From assembly GCA_938041695.1 (NCBI GenBank), contig CALISI010000002.1, forward strand, positions 1 to 23,181: DNA of 23,181 bases, in the 5' to 3' direction. The stretch's first letter is position 1. Each line of letters starts with the position of its first letter. This DNA is from an uncultured Actinomyces sp. (GTDB taxonomy: Bacteria > Actinomycetota > Actinomycetes > Actinomycetales > Actinomycetaceae). The position numbers and the translations under genes are program-made. Shown here piece by piece: positions 7,382 through 14,948 of this stretch. Below the pieces are notes generated by a model, which saw nothing but the letters and a program-made list of their open reading frames with translations, was not told the origin of the DNA and searched no databases.

Positions 7382-8407
7382 ATGAGTTCGCGCGAACCCA
7401 CGCTGGCCGACGTCGCCGAGCTGGCCGGAGTGAGCCTGACGACCGTCTCGCGCGTCCTCAACAACCGCGGATACCTGTCGGAGAAGACAAAAAAGAACGT
7501 CGCCGACGCGATCAAGACGCTGGGCTATCGCCCTAATTCCCTGGCGCGTGCCCTGCACGGCAAGCGCACGCAGACGGTAGGCCTCATCGTTCCTGCCGTG
7601 TCCCTCCCATTCTTCGGAGAGCTGGCCGTCGAGGTCGAAAACGCCCTCGCCGACGCCGGATATCGCATCCTTATCTGCAATTCCATGGGCCGGGCGGACC
7701 GCGAGCGCGAATACCTGTCGCTGCTCGTGGGCAACCGCGTCGACGGAATCATCTCAGGCGCCCACAACGAGGGCCTGGGCGAATACGACACGATCCGCAT
7801 GCCGCTGGTGACGATCGACCGCGAGCTAAGCCCGTCCATTCCGAACGTGCGCTGCGCGAACGAGGAGGCGGGCGCCATGGCGACGCGCGCTCTCATCGAG
7901 GGCGGGTGCCGCTATCCGCTGCTGCTCACCTCGCGTTCGGGTCCGCGTAACCTGCGCGAGGCCGGCTACCGCACCGAGGTGACGCGCGCAGGACTGACCC
8001 CGCGCGCGGTCACCGTGCCCTTCGATACGCCGACGCCGCAACGTTTCGCGATGGTGCGCGACGCCCTGGATGAGGCCCGCGCCGCCGCTCCCATCGACGG
8101 CGTTTTCGCGACCGACGACCTGGCAGCGGCCGAGGTCCTCGAGTGGGCGCGCACGCGCGAGCTGTCTGTCCCCACGGATCTGTCGGTCATCGGCTTCGAT
8201 GGCACGGAGACGATGCGCCGCGCTCTGCCCCACCTTGCAACAATCCGCCAACCCATCGCGGCGATCGCGCAGGAGGCGGTGACGATCCTCCTCGATCAAA
8301 TCGAGGGCAAGGCGCCGCGTCCCTCATCCGACGAGGCCGGGGCACCCCACGCTCAGACGGTCGAGTTCCCGGGAACGCTGATTCCGGGGCGCTCGCTGGC
8401 GGTGTGA
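7382..8407 (+). CDS. LacI-family transcriptional regulator, probable sucrose repressor
   Basis: A 341-residue LacI/GalR-type repressor. The N-terminal helix-turn-helix reads TLADVAELAGVSLTTVSRVL (residues 7-26), followed by the hinge region LGYRPNSLARALHG. The periplasmic-binding-like ligand domain starts at TVGLIVPAVSLPFFGEL and contains GVFATDDLAAAEVL and the family motif VIGFDGTE. The start is ATG 7382, nine bases after a strong AAGGAAAGG; an upstream in-frame ATG at 7346 overlaps the putative -10 and is less likely. It sits between ptsHI and the sucrose permease/hydrolase pair, and a CG-centred palindrome lies upstream of the permease, so a ScrR-like role with sucrose-6-phosphate or fructose as effector is inferred, not shown. 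Confidence 0.9.
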   Translation: MSSREPTLADVAELAGVSLTTVSRVLNNRGYLSEKTKKNVADAIKTLGYRPNSLARALHGKRTQTVGLIVPAVSLPFFGELAVEVENALADAGYRILICNSMGRADREREYLSLLVGNRVDGIISGAHNEGLGEYDTIRMPLVTIDRELSPSIPNVRCANEEAGAMATRALIEGGCRYPLLLTSRSGPRNLREAGYRTEVTRAGLTPRAVTVPFDTPTPQRFAMVRDALDEARAAAPIDGVFATDDLAAAEVLEWARTRELSVPTDLSVIGFDGTETMRRALPHLATIRQPIAAIAQEAVTILLDQIEGKAPRPSSDEAGAPHAQTVEFPGTLIPGRSLAV

Positions 8408-8487
8408 GAGCACCTGACAGCTGGGCTTTCAGCGCTCACCGCTGGCCCGGATGGTTTTCCTGTCCCGAAAGGGCCCGACAGATCCGC

Positions 8488-8613
8488 ACGCGGATAGGTT
8501 ATCCGCGTATGGATAGGTTATTGGTATGCGGATAGGTTATTAAGCTATCCGCATCGTCATAACCTATCCGCGTGTTCGGCCCTTATCTGCGTGTTCTATC
8601 CGCGTGTTCGGCC
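8488..8613. repeat. iteron-like array of GGATAGGTTAT and CTATCCGCG units
   Basis: GGATAGGTTAT occurs three times at an exact 19-bp period (8492, 8511, 8530) and once inverted (8559-8569). The first copy lies in a 9-bp inverted repeat, ACGCGGATA (8488-8496) and TATCCGCGT (8500-8508). The third copy lies in a 10-bp inverted repeat, ATGCGGATAG (8526-8535) and CTATCCGCAT (8545-8554). CTATCCGCGTGTTCGGCC is then repeated directly at 8564-8581 and 8596-8613, with a degenerate copy (TTATCTGCGTGTTC) between them. Confidence 0.9.
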
Positions 8614-8665
8614 GCCATTTGCGAGCAGGCCCCCGTCCACAGGTTCAGCCATTTGCTGCGAGCAG
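8614..8665. repeat. pair of imperfect direct repeats
   Basis: GCCATTTGCGAGCAG (8614-8628) recurs as GCCATTTGCTGCGAGCAG (8648-8665). The second copy carries a 3-base insertion. Confidence 0.65.
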
Positions 8666-8736
8666 ATAGCTACCCACGAGCGCACATCGACACACTCGGT
8701 ACAAAACTCCCCCAGCGCCCCCGTTCTACAGCGCTT

Positions 8737-8897
8737 CCGCGAAAAAGTTCGCCCAGTACACCCCACACCACAACAGAACCGCGAAAAAGTTCGCCCAGCA
8801 CACCTAAAAACGGCGTTTTTCGCCTCTTTCGCGCCTGCAGGGCGAATTTTTTCGCGCTCACACCCACATCAGGCCGAGCAGGGCGAACTTATTCGCG
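8737..8897. repeat. four mirrored GCGAA-N4-TTCGC hairpins around one centre
   Basis: Two direct copies beginning CCGCGAAAAAGTTCGCCCAG lie at 8737-8762 and 8779-8804 (25 of 26 bases identical). Two inverted relatives, GGGCGAATTTTTTCGCG (8840-8856) and GGGCGAACTTATTCGCG (8881-8897), follow. Each contains GCGAA-N4-TTCGC, so each can fold alone. The outer and inner pairs share a centre near 8818, where AAAAACGGCGTTTTT (8806-8820) is itself a perfect inverted repeat. The spacing is 42 bp on the left and 41 bp on the right. Confidence 0.9.
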
Positions 8898-9079
8898 CAG
8901 AGGACTTGACCGGACGCGATGACGGGGCGACTTTGAAACCGCCAACACCTTTGTTCACCATCGACAGGCCTCGCAGTAGCCACAGACTGTACGGTCGACA
9001 CCAGCAGCGCGAGAACACGAACTCCCCGCGACGAGTGCCACCACAACGAAACGCGCATCCGACACCACCGGCACGACAG

Positions 9080-9122
9080 ACGGGTGGGCGGCACCAGCAG
9101 TGCGCTGGTGCCGCCCACCCGT
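9080..9122. terminator. hairpin terminator after the sucrose permease gene
   Basis: A perfect 19-bp stem (9080-9098 with 9104-9122) with a 5-base loop, 26 bases past the EIIBCA stop codon on the minus strand. There is no U-run. The outer stem GGGTGGG/CCCACCC is shared with the hairpins at 5079 and 21982. Confidence 0.8.
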
Positions 9123-9148
9123 TATGTCAGGAGTGACTCCCGGAAGGC

Positions 9149-11176
9149 TCAGGCTTCCTTGGGGGCCACGTCGAGCAGCGCGTCGCCGCGCTGGATCTCA
9201 CCGCTGGCGACCGGAGTCACCGCGCCGAGCTTCTTCTTGTTCGTCACGACGACGGGCGTGATGGTCTCGTAGCCAGCCTCGCGGATCACGTCGAGGTCGA
9301 CCTCGGCGAGCACGTCGCCGCGGCGCACGACGTCGCCCTTGGCGACGTGGGGCGTGAAGCCCTTGCCGTCCAGCTTGACGGTGTCCATACCAACGTGAAT
9401 GAGGACCTGGACGCCGGAGGCGGACTTGAGGCCGTAGGCGTGGCCGGTCGGGAACGCGACGGTCACGGTGCCATCGAAGGGCGCCACGACGAGGCCGTCG
9501 GCGGGCTCGATGCCGATGCCGGGGCCGAGCATGCCCTTGGCGAAGGACTCGTCCTTGACCTGCTCGAGCGGAATCGCCGTACCCGCGAGAGGCGAGGTGA
9601 CGGAGAGGTCAGCCACTGCCTCGTGGCTGAAAGACGGGGCGGGCGCGGGAGCAGCGGCAGCCGGGGCGGAGGAAGCGGCAGGCGCACCAGCGGCGGCAGG
9701 AGCAGCAGCCGCAGCGGCCACGGGAGCGGCAGTCTTGGCGGCGGGCGCGCGGCCCTCCATGTCGGCCTTTCCGCGCGTCATGGCGTAGGCGAAGGTGAAG
9801 CCGAAGGACAGAACGAAGACGAGGACCTCGAGGGCCAGGTACGCGGGGATCGACTTCGGCATGATCGACACGAAGCCGACGAAGCCTGCGGCGCCGAGGG
9901 CCTGACCGCGCACGTTCAGCAGGGCGACGCCCGCGGAGCCGATGGCGGCAGCGGCCATGGCGCAGAAGAAGGGCCAGCGCAGGCGCAGGTTGACACCGAA
10001 GATGGCGGGCTCGGTGATGCCGAAGACGGCGGACGCGCCACCGGCGCCGGCCAGGCCCTTGAGCTTGGCGTCGCGGGTCTTGAAGAAGACGGCCAGGGCA
10101 GCCGCGCCCTGCGCGACGTTCGCCATGGAGGCGACGGGGAAGATGAAGTCACCGACGCCGCCGTTGACGGGCAGCAGCGGGATTTCGATGGCGGGGAAGG
10201 ACTGGTGCAGGCCAGTCACAACGATCGGGCTGTAGACGAGGCCGAAGAGAAGACCACCGACAACGCCGAGGGTCGTGTAGGTCCAGTTAATGCCCCAGGT
10301 GAGGTACTCGGCGGCCACGCGGGTGACGGGGCCGATGATCGTGAAGGCCAGGAAGCCGGTGACCAGCATCGTGATGAGCGGGGTGAGCAGGAAGTCTGCG
10401 GTGCCCTTGAGGACCTTGTGCAGGCTCTTCTCGATGAGGCACATGACGTAGGTGACGGCCAGGGTCGGGATGACCTGCGCCTGGTAGCCGATCTTGGCGA
10501 CGTCCATGCCGAAGATGTGCCAGTAGCTTACCTGTGCCTCACCGGCGAGTGCCGCACCCGTATTCCAGGCGTTGAGCAGGTCGGAGGACACCATGGCCGC
10601 GCCGATCGCGGCACCCAGGTAGACGTTGCCGCCGAAACGCTTCGCCGCGGAGAAGCCGACGAGGACCGGCAGCGAGGCGAAGGCCGCGGAGGAAACCATG
10701 TTGATGAGGGCCGCGTAGTCCGCGATGCCCGGGTACATCTGGGTCAGCGACTGCTCGCCGAAGAGGCCCTCAGCGGTCATGACGTTGTTGATGGCCATCA
10801 TCAGACCGCCGGCGACCAGCGCCGGCAGGATCGGGACAAAGATGTCCGCGATCATCTTGATGAAGCGGGAGAAGACATTGCCGCCAGCCTCGGCTTCTTC
10901 CTTGGCCTCGTCCTTGGAGACCTCACGTACGCCATGGTTCGCAACCATGTTGGCGTAGACCTGGTCAACATCGCCGGGACCGACGATGATCTGGAACATG
11001 CCGCCGGCGGCGAATGTGCCCTTCAGATCTTCGTTGTCATCGAGGGCCTGCTGATTGATCTTGGACTCGTCCGCGATCACCAGGCGGAGACGGGTTGCGC
11101 AGTGTGCTGCTGCGCTGATGTTGGATGCGCCGCCGACTGCTTCGACGACCTCTCCTGCCACCTTGGCGTGATCCAT
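9149..11176 (-). CDS. scrA: sucrose-type PTS permease, fused EIIBCA
   Basis: A 675-residue membrane permease that would import and phosphorylate a sugar in one step. The EIIB domain (1-85) has the phosphocysteine Cys26 in AAHCATRLRL. The EIIC membrane domain runs from about 105 to 480, with GITEPAIFGVNLRLRWPFF near its C-terminal end. A linker of Ala and Pro (about 485-525) leads to an EIIA domain of the glucose type, with His579 (TGHAYGLKS) and phosphohistidine His594 (LIHVGMDTVKL). Its length and order resemble Gram-positive ScrA; related trehalose or beta-glucoside permeases look similar, so sucrose rests mainly on the GH32 gene directly upstream in the same orientation. The start is ATG 11176; GGAA lies about 12 bases away, and an in-frame stop just upstream rules out extension. 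Phosphate would come from HPr encoded nearby. Confidence 0.88.
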   Translation of the reverse strand: MDHAKVAGEVVEAVGGASNISAAAHCATRLRLVIADESKINQQALDDNEDLKGTFAAGGMFQIIVGPGDVDQVYANMVANHGVREVSKDEAKEEAEAGGNVFSRFIKMIADIFVPILPALVAGGLMMAINNVMTAEGLFGEQSLTQMYPGIADYAALINMVSSAAFASLPVLVGFSAAKRFGGNVYLGAAIGAAMVSSDLLNAWNTGAALAGEAQVSYWHIFGMDVAKIGYQAQVIPTLAVTYVMCLIEKSLHKVLKGTADFLLTPLITMLVTGFLAFTIIGPVTRVAAEYLTWGINWTYTTLGVVGGLLFGLVYSPIVVTGLHQSFPAIEIPLLPVNGGVGDFIFPVASMANVAQGAAALAVFFKTRDAKLKGLAGAGGASAVFGITEPAIFGVNLRLRWPFFCAMAAAAIGSAGVALLNVRGQALGAAGFVGFVSIMPKSIPAYLALEVLVFVLSFGFTFAYAMTRGKADMEGRAPAAKTAAPVAAAAAAPAAAGAPAASSAPAAAAPAPAPSFSHEAVADLSVTSPLAGTAIPLEQVKDESFAKGMLGPGIGIEPADGLVVAPFDGTVTVAFPTGHAYGLKSASGVQVLIHVGMDTVKLDGKGFTPHVAKGDVVRRGDVLAEVDLDVIREAGYETITPVVVTNKKKLGAVTPVASGEIQRGDALLDVAPKEA

Positions 11177-11246
11177 CGCTGATCACATTCCTTTCTGAAA
11201 ACCCCACGCGCAACGCCATTGTTACGCCGCGCTGGGCGGTGTGTAG

Positions 11247-11256
11247 CAATCGATTG
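11247..11256. promoter_or_regulatory. candidate LacI-family operator upstream of the permease
   Basis: CAATCGATTG is a perfect 10-bp palindrome with the central CG typical of LacI-family operators, about 70 bases upstream of the permease ATG. On the minus strand its last TTG begins a possible -35 (TTGCTA), with AACAAT 20 bases further down. Binding here would block the promoter. Confidence 0.5.
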
Positions 11257-11339
11257 ACATACTACGGGTGACAGAGTCTTCAACGCAAGCTGCGACGGGC
11301 ATCGTCTCAGGTCAGAGCATGAGAGACCGCACACATACG

Positions 11340-11375
11340 ACGAGGCCGTGGCCACTGTGGCAGCCACGGCCTCGT
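11340..11375. terminator. hairpin terminator after the GH32 gene
   Basis: A 13-bp perfect stem (ACGAGGCCGTGGC, 11340-11352, with 11363-11375) and a 10-base loop start 12 bases past the stop codon at 11387 on the minus strand. There is no U-run. It suggests that the hydrolase and permease genes are at least partly separate transcripts. Confidence 0.7.
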
Positions 11376-11386
11376 TCATGGGGTGT

Positions 11387-12853
11387 TCAGTCGGCGCGCG
11401 CGGCGCTCACGTTCGTCACGGAAGCGGTGCCCGTGAGGGTCACGCCGGAGCCGTCGCCGTTCAGGAAGCTGCGGGTCGTGAAGACGCGCGAGCCATCGCC
11501 CAGGTAGATCTCGGTGATGGAACGGTCGTGGAGGATTTCCACGCGGCCGGCCTCCCCCGCCTCGAGCGTGACGACGCGGCGGCCGCCGTGGGGGTAGCGC
11601 GTGCCCGTCAGGTCGACGCTCAGGCGTCCGTCTTCCAGAGTGATCGACAGGCCGGAGCCGGAACCGATCTGCACGGACAGGCCCCCGTCGTAGGAGGCGT
11701 CGAAGGCGAGGCGCCACGAGCGCGAGCCAGCGAGCTCCGCGACCCGAGCCCCGGCCTCGTCCCCGGGAGCACCCTCGAGTGTGGCGGGCGCCAGGGGCAG
11801 GCCCGGCAGGTACGGGCGGGCGATGACGCGGCCGCCGCGCAGGGTCAGGGCGCGCGGGGCGGTGAAGCAGTGCACCCAGCCGCCGGTGGCGATGGAGGGC
11901 TGGTCGTCCTCCCCGGCGTTACCCGCCCAACCGAAGAGGAGGGTCGGCGCGTCAGGCGAGGAGGAGGCGGAGCGAGCCATGACCTGGGGCGCGTAGAACT
12001 CGGTGCCGCGGTCGAGCTCCTCGAAGGACCCGTCGGCACCGCGCAGCTCGGTCCCCACGAGCTCGCCGACGATGGCGACGCACGGGAAGACGTTCTCGAA
12101 ACCCTCCCGACGAGGCGAGATGCCCTGCGGGCAGAAGATGAGGACGTCGCGCGCTTCGCCCGATTCCTCGTCGGTCAGGCGCACGAGGTTCGGGCACTCC
12201 CACATGTAGCCGAACGCGTCGAAGGCCCCTCCGGCGTCCGGGAAGGTCATCTCGCCCTCGCACTCCCACGCGCGCAGGTCCGCGGAGCGGTAGAGCAGGG
12301 CCGCACCCGTGAGGTTCTCACGCTGGACGCCGAGCAGCATCCGATACGAGCCGTCCGCGTCGCGCCACACCTGCGGGTCGCGGAAGTGCGCCGTGTATCC
12401 CTCCGGCTGGTGGCCGATGATCGGGGGCACGCGCTTATCGAAGTGGACCATATCCGTCGTCGTGACGACGCACTGGGTGGCCTCGCGCTCCCCCGTCTCG
12501 GGATCCTTGTAGTTGCCGGTGTACCACAGCTCGACGTGGTCGCCGACCTCGATCGCGGTGCCCGAGTAGGCGCCGTTCGCGTCCTGGTGGGTGTCGGGTA
12601 GGATCGCGGGGGCGCGGTAGCCCCAGTAAGTCAGGTCACGCGACGTGGCGTGGCCCCAGTAGACGAGCTTGCGAGGGTGCTCGGGCGTGTACTGGAAGAA
12701 CGCGTGATACGTCCCGCCGATCTCGATGAGGCCGTTCGGGTCGTTCAGGCGGCCCACCGGGGGCGCGACGTGAAAGAGCGGGTAGTCGGGATCTTGCGGG
12801 GCGCGCGACGAGGCCTCGGCAGCGAGGGCGGACGCGAGAAAATCTTCGGCCAT
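11387..12853 (-). CDS. scrB: GH32 sucrose-6-phosphate hydrolase
   Basis: A 488-residue glycoside hydrolase family 32 enzyme with no signal peptide, so cytoplasmic. It would cleave the sucrose-6-phosphate delivered by the PTS permease into glucose-6-phosphate and fructose. The five-bladed propeller carries the nucleophile Asp38 in GRLNDPNG, the transition-state stabiliser in the FRDPQVW motif (158-160) and the acid/base Glu219 in MWECPNLV. A C-terminal beta-sandwich (about 330-488) includes SITEIYLGDGSRVFTTR. The start is ATG 12853 (MAEDFLASALA) with GAGG a few bases upstream; the open frame to 12925 runs into the metG terminator and is unlikely. Other GH32 activities (fructan hydrolase) are possible, but the cytoplasmic location and the PTS neighbour favour sucrose-6-phosphate. 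Confidence 0.9.
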   Translation of the reverse strand: MAEDFLASALAAEASSRAPQDPDYPLFHVAPPVGRLNDPNGLIEIGGTYHAFFQYTPEHPRKLVYWGHATSRDLTYWGYRAPAILPDTHQDANGAYSGTAIEVGDHVELWYTGNYKDPETGEREATQCVVTTTDMVHFDKRVPPIIGHQPEGYTAHFRDPQVWRDADGSYRMLLGVQRENLTGAALLYRSADLRAWECEGEMTFPDAGGAFDAFGYMWECPNLVRLTDEESGEARDVLIFCPQGISPRREGFENVFPCVAIVGELVGTELRGADGSFEELDRGTEFYAPQVMARSASSSPDAPTLLFGWAGNAGEDDQPSIATGGWVHCFTAPRALTLRGGRVIARPYLPGLPLAPATLEGAPGDEAGARVAELAGSRSWRLAFDASYDGGLSVQIGSGSGLSITLEDGRLSVDLTGTRYPHGGRRVVTLEAGEAGRVEILHDRSITEIYLGDGSRVFTTRSFLNGDGSGVTLTGTASVTNVSAARAD

Positions 12854-12882
12854 GACCTCACGGTAACACCCGCAGATAGACG

Positions 12883-12920
12883 AGCGCGCGGGCGGGACGC
12901 ATCCATCCCGCCCGCGCGCT
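12883..12920. terminator. hairpin terminator of metG
   Basis: A 15-bp perfect stem (12883-12897 with 12906-12920) of G and C with an 8-base loop, 56 bases past the metG stop on the minus strand and just upstream of the GH32 gene. There is no U-run. Confidence 0.75.
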
Positions 12921-12946
12921 GTCACAGGTGCGTCACACCTGTCACA
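12921..12946. repeat. three GTCACA direct repeats with an inverted repeat
   Basis: GTCACA occurs at 12921, 12932 and 12941 between the metG stop and its terminator. ACAGGTG (12924-12930) and CACCTGT (12936-12942) form a 7-bp inverted repeat inside it. A further TGTCACAAA occurs upstream of metG near 14840. The purpose is unknown. Confidence 0.6.
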
Positions 12947-12975
12947 AAACGCGACAGATCAACGAAAAACCCAGA

Positions 12976-14817
12976 TCAGGCGCCCGTCACGTCGTCGGGG
13001 TGAGCGTCCGCGTAGCGGGCAAGCTCCTCCTCGACGATGGATTCGTCGAGCTTGACGAACACCGGCGTGGGCTTGGCGATCGGGGTGCCGGGCGTGATCG
13101 GGTGGCGCTCCCAGGTGGGCACGTTCGTGTAGTCGCCCGTGATGATCGGGTAGCCGTCGCGCCCCTCGAAGTCGGCGGGCAGGACCTGCGGGTCGAGCTC
13201 TGCGACCTCTTCGATGCGAGGCATCGGCGCAATCTCGCCGGCACCCCCCATGACGCGGTCGATGTCGTTGGCCGCGTGGGGCAGGAACGGGGAGAGCATG
13301 AGGTTGAGGTCCGTCACCGCCTGGGCGAGGGTCCACAGGACCGTCGCGAGGCGCTCACGCTGCTCGGGGGCCTTGAGCTTGAAGGGCTCGGTGTCGGTCA
13401 CGTACTTGTTGGCCTCGCCCACCAGGCGCATGGCCTCGGACAGCGCCGCCTTCTGGCGGTGGTGACGGATGAGGTTGCCGACGGTGGCAAAACCGGCCTC
13501 GACGGCGTCCAGGAGCGCGCGGTCGATGTCCTCGAGCTCACCCGGGGTGGGGATCTCGCCGAACTTCTTGGCGATCATGGAGGCGGTGCGGTTGACCAGG
13601 TTACCCCAGCCGGCGACGAGCTCACCGTTGGTGCGGCGCACGAACTCGGCCCACGTGAAGTCGGAGTCCGAGGTCTCGGGGCCGGCCGCGCTGATGAAGT
13701 AGCGCAGCGCATCGGCCTGGTAGCGCGAGAGGAAGTCACGCACGTAGATGACGATGCCGTGCGAGGAGGAGAACTTCTTGCCCTCCATGGTAAGGAACTC
13801 AGAGGACACGACCTCGGTGGGCAGGTTGAGGACACCCAGGTCGCCGGGAGCGCCACCCTTCGAACCCTGGCCGTTGTAGCCGAGCAGCTCGGCGGGCCAG
13901 ATCTGGGAGTGGAAAACGATGTTGTCCTTGCCCATGAAATAGTAGGACAGGGCCTCGGGGTCGTTCCACCACTTGCGCCAGGCCTCGGGGTCGCCGGTGC
14001 GGCGCGCCCACTCGATGGAGGCACTCAGGTAGCCGATGACGGCGTCGAACCACACGTAGAGGCGCTTGGTGGGCTGGTCCTCCCAGCCGGGAACCGGGAT
14101 ACCCCAGTCGATGTCGCGCGTCATCGCGCGGGGGCGGATGTCCTCCAAGAAGTTCTGGGAGAACTTGATGACATTGGGACGCCAGGTGCCGGACTTCTCG
14201 CGCTCGTCGAGCCAGGCGGACAGGGCCTCGGCGAGGGCGGGCAGGTCGAGGAAGTAGTGGACGGACTCCACGAAATTGGGGGTCTCACCATTGATGCGCG
14301 AGTGCGGGTTGATGAGCTCGGTCGGGTCCATCTGGTTGCCGCAGTTGTCGCACTGATCGCCACGCGCGCCCTCGGCGCCACAGATCGGACAGGTGCCCTC
14401 GATGTAGCGGTCGGGCAGGGTGCGGCCGGTGGACGGGGAGATGGCGGCGCGCGTGACCTGCTCAATCATGTAGCCGTTGTCGCGCACGGTGGCGAACATG
14501 TCCTGGACGACGCGGTAGTGGTTGCCGGCGGTCGTGCGGGTAAAGAGGTCGTAGGACAGGCCGAGCGCCACGAGGTCCTCGACGATGAGGCGATTGTTGC
14601 GGTCGGCGAGTTCGCGAGCGCTCATGCCTGCGCCGTCGGCGGCCACCAGGATGGGGGTTCCGTGTTCATCGGTGCCGGAGACCATGAGGACGTCGTGGCC
14701 GGCCATTCGCATATACCGGGAGAAAACGTCGGAGGGGACACCGAATCCCGCAACGTGGCCAATATGACGGGGGCCGTTGGCGTAGGGCCATGCGACGGCG
14801 GACAGAATACGACTCAT
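12976..14817 (-). CDS. metG: methionyl-tRNA synthetase
   Basis: A 613-residue class I aminoacyl-tRNA synthetase that charges tRNA-Met. The Rossmann fold opens MSRILSAVAWPYANG with HIGH at 18-21. The zinc-knuckle insert has CPICGAEGARGDQCDNCG. The KMSKS-type loop reads GKKFSSSHG, and the anticodon-binding helical domain occupies the C-terminal third. There is no C-terminal EMAP/Trbp111-like RNA-binding extension, as in other actinobacterial MetS. The start is ATG 14817, with TTAGGGG just upstream. A minus-strand TATTGT box ends about eight bases before the ATG, so the transcript may have almost no leader. A TTG at 14829 would add four residues and is unlikely. metG lies near rsmI and pmt in other actinobacteria too. 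Confidence 0.97.
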   Translation of the reverse strand: MSRILSAVAWPYANGPRHIGHVAGFGVPSDVFSRYMRMAGHDVLMVSGTDEHGTPILVAADGAGMSARELADRNNRLIVEDLVALGLSYDLFTRTTAGNHYRVVQDMFATVRDNGYMIEQVTRAAISPSTGRTLPDRYIEGTCPICGAEGARGDQCDNCGNQMDPTELINPHSRINGETPNFVESVHYFLDLPALAEALSAWLDEREKSGTWRPNVIKFSQNFLEDIRPRAMTRDIDWGIPVPGWEDQPTKRLYVWFDAVIGYLSASIEWARRTGDPEAWRKWWNDPEALSYYFMGKDNIVFHSQIWPAELLGYNGQGSKGGAPGDLGVLNLPTEVVSSEFLTMEGKKFSSSHGIVIYVRDFLSRYQADALRYFISAAGPETSDSDFTWAEFVRRTNGELVAGWGNLVNRTASMIAKKFGEIPTPGELEDIDRALLDAVEAGFATVGNLIRHHRQKAALSEAMRLVGEANKYVTDTEPFKLKAPEQRERLATVLWTLAQAVTDLNLMLSPFLPHAANDIDRVMGGAGEIAPMPRIEEVAELDPQVLPADFEGRDGYPIITGDYTNVPTWERHPITPGTPIAKPTPVFVKLDESIVEEELARYADAHPDDVTGA

Positions 14818-14887
14818 AGCCCCTAACAATACTGCGTAGCTGTCACAAACGGGGAACCGGCCGCATGGCGAGGAATTGAAATAGCCC

Positions 14888-14916
14888 TTGGGCGAGTGTG
14901 ACCGGGGTGATATTCT
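14888..14916 (+). promoter_or_regulatory. candidate nicotinamidase promoter
   Basis: TTGGGC (14888-14893), a 17-base spacer and TATTCT (14911-14916) lie about 33 bases before the ATG at 14949. The -35 is weak. Confidence 0.4.
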
Positions 14917-14948
14917 TGAGGAAATTACTGATTTTTCTGGGAGGTCCC

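Larger units (their letters stand above)
8408..9148. other. 741-bp non-coding, repeat-rich intergenic region
   Basis: There is no convincing gene on either strand. Reading frames here (8572-8922 and 8591-9136 plus; 8858-9118 minus) lack ribosome-binding sites and recognisable domains, and their sequence is dictated by repeats. The stretch holds a 19-bp-period array (8488-8613), a short direct repeat (8614-8665), four mirrored hairpins (8737-8897), a featureless part (8900-9079) and a terminator (9080-9122). It is visibly richer in A/T than its flanks. Confidence 0.75.

Noticed and set aside
8488..8897. Possible CRISPR array
   Set aside because: Repeats are short, of two unrelated types and partly inverted, with no uniform spacers and no cas genes in the window.
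8858..9118. 86-residue minus-strand frame upstream of the hairpin repeats
   Set aside because: No ribosome-binding site or known motif, and its end is encoded by one of the hairpin repeats.
8591..9136. 181-residue plus-strand frame in the intergenic region
   Set aside because: No ribosome-binding site and no recognisable domain; its repeated peptide (REKVRP) simply reflects the DNA hairpin repeats.
9347..11182. 611-residue open frame on the plus strand opposite the sucrose permease
   Set aside because: An antisense shadow of the EIIBCA gene with no family motifs and no ribosome-binding site.
11254..11259. Plus-strand TTGACA upstream of the permease gene
   Set aside because: A perfect -35 hexamer, but no acceptable -10 lies 16-18 bases downstream, and it would only read toward the end of the GH32 gene.
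12928..14826. 632-residue open frame on the plus strand opposite metG
   Set aside because: It is the complement of a gene with clear HIGH, zinc-knuckle and KFSSS motifs. The translation is low-complexity Gly/Val/Asp-rich sequence typical of antisense frames in high-GC DNA.
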